From NCBI GenBank assembly GCA_018725535.1, contig QLUS01000009.1:1-25013 (forward strand): 25,013 nt of DNA, given 5' to 3'. The notes below the pieces were generated by a model. It ran no database searches and was not told the origin of the DNA. It saw only the letters and a list, made by a program, of their open reading frames with translations. The position numbers were made by a program, and so were the translations under genes. This DNA is from Bacillota bacterium (GTDB lineage: Bacteria > Bacillota > UBA994). Below, one piece after another: positions 24,421-25,013 of this stretch (within the stretch, counting starts at the first letter, position 1; each line of letters begins with the position of its first letter).

Positions 24421-24841
24421 GGGTTACCACCTCCAGATGCTCTGCATAGTACCTTTCGAGGAAAGGCCGGAAATCGGCGGAACGGCGCAAGACCGACTCT
24501 TCATACTCATACTTGGCCTCAAGGCTTGCGGCAAAAATACACCTGCCGCGGACGGCTTCAGCCTGAAACACAGAGTGATTCTCTTCCAGTAAGACTAAGT
24601 CAACGGCAAAAGGCAAAAACAAGTCTTCCAGATCGTTAAACAGCAAACTATATAGCCTAGCCCGCTCAATCCCCTGAGGCAAGGGTGTACTTAAAACCAC
24701 CCCTATGTCTAAATCTGCTAGCGGGTCGAGTGCTGGGGGTTGGTATCCGGAGAGAATTTCTAGTGCTACGCCCACCCGCGACCCGAACACGTACATGAGT
24801 TTGATCCCGTGCTTTCTGCACAGGCACGTTAACTCTTCCAC
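24392..24841 (-). CDS. mntA: MntA-like minimal nucleotidyltransferase antitoxin
   Basis: Partner of HepT: an AMP-transferring antitoxin of the DNA-polymerase-beta nucleotidyltransferase fold. It has FGSR (Gly20-Ser21), the DLD pair in LADLDIGVVL (Asp43, Asp45) and a third acidic residue in AVDLVLLEE (Asp81). The spacing from GS to DxD is 21 residues, clearly longer than the usual ten, giving an enlarged loop rich in Pro and hydrophobics. I favour GTG 24841 (MEELTCLCRKHG, 149 residues), because AAGGAG lies seven bases before it but only one base before the ATG at 24847. Cys6 and Cys8 flank a charged helix. The gene comes first in the pair, as usual for mntA-hepT. Confidence 0.87.
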   Translation of the reverse strand: MEELTCLCRKHGIKLMYVFGSRVGVALEILSGYQPPALDPLADLDIGVVLSTPLPQGIERARLYSLLFNDLEDLFLPFAVDLVLLEENHSVFQAEAVRGRCIFAASLEAKYEYEESVLRRSADFRPFLERYYAEHLEVVTRAQQAHHPK

Positions 24842-25013
24842 TGGCATTCTCCTTCTAGACCGTATAGGGACTACTACCTCATTTCGGCAACCATTGCCTA
24901 AATCCTGCTACAATGTATACCATCTCTACACACGACATGATAGAATTTAGCTACGACAACACTGCAGAAGGTGGCAGTACGAGTTTATCGTTGTGATCTC
25001 ATTTAAGTGTCCT

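Noticed and set aside
24848..25013. Start of another gene at the right edge
   Set aside because: Only a 27-codon + strand frame without a ribosome site is present. This stretch probably holds the mntA promoter (a weak TTGCCG and TATACG on the minus strand), and I see no supported gene.

Overview
The window looks like a chromosomal segment of a moderately GC-rich Bacillota, probably a clostridial or clostridia-like lineage. Supporting this are a leucyl-tRNA synthetase controlled by a T-box, a LexA plus YneA-like LysM pair with Bacillus-type SOS boxes, the gene order miaB-mutS-mutL-miaA-hfq-hflX-ynbB, an ATP:pyruvate phosphate dikinase, a single-chain pyruvate:ferredoxin oxidoreductase, and strong AGGAGG-type ribosome sites with GTG and TTG starts. 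No species can be named from the sequence alone.

Layout. 1-149 is the tail of a gene that resembles the signature region of an ABC ATPase and may be decayed. 154-528 is a DUF1667 cysteine protein and 606-1694 a diacylglycerol glucosyltransferase-like enzyme. A 13-bp hairpin terminator and an extended -10 promoter separate these from a long + strand run (1808-13756): miaB, mutS (broken), mutL, miaA, hfq, hflX, ynbB-like and ppdK. The junctions are tight (two ATGA overlaps and short gaps), so it is probably one operon for tRNA ms2i6A modification, mismatch repair and stress or RNA control, with carbon metabolism at its end. A strong hairpin ends it. On the other strand is lexA, divergent from a yneA-like division inhibitor. 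Their intergenic region contains about 2.4 copies of a 73-bp tandem repeat, each carrying a perfect LexA-like palindrome, plus two more SOS boxes at the yneA promoter. Next come a small doubtful ORF, the leuS T-box leader with a CUC specifier, leuS, a fragment of an MFS transporter, and a pyruvate:ferredoxin oxidoreductase gene that has an in-frame amber codon and has lost its 3' end. The right end is on the minus strand: a MntA/HepT toxin-antitoxin pair, a lipoprotein thermonuclease translationally overlapping hepT, and urocanate hydratase.

The main story is gene decay beside intact DNA-damage control. mutS carries two frameshifts, both explained by loss of a unit from a very short repeat (GT, and one T of a T run), the class of error that MutS itself normally repairs. 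PFOR and the MFS gene are also broken, while mutL, lexA, leuS, ppdK and the rest read cleanly. If this is not assembly error, the lineage would be a natural mismatch-repair mutant with an unusually operator-rich SOS locus. I found no CRISPR array, tRNA, rRNA, transposase or recognised phage gene.
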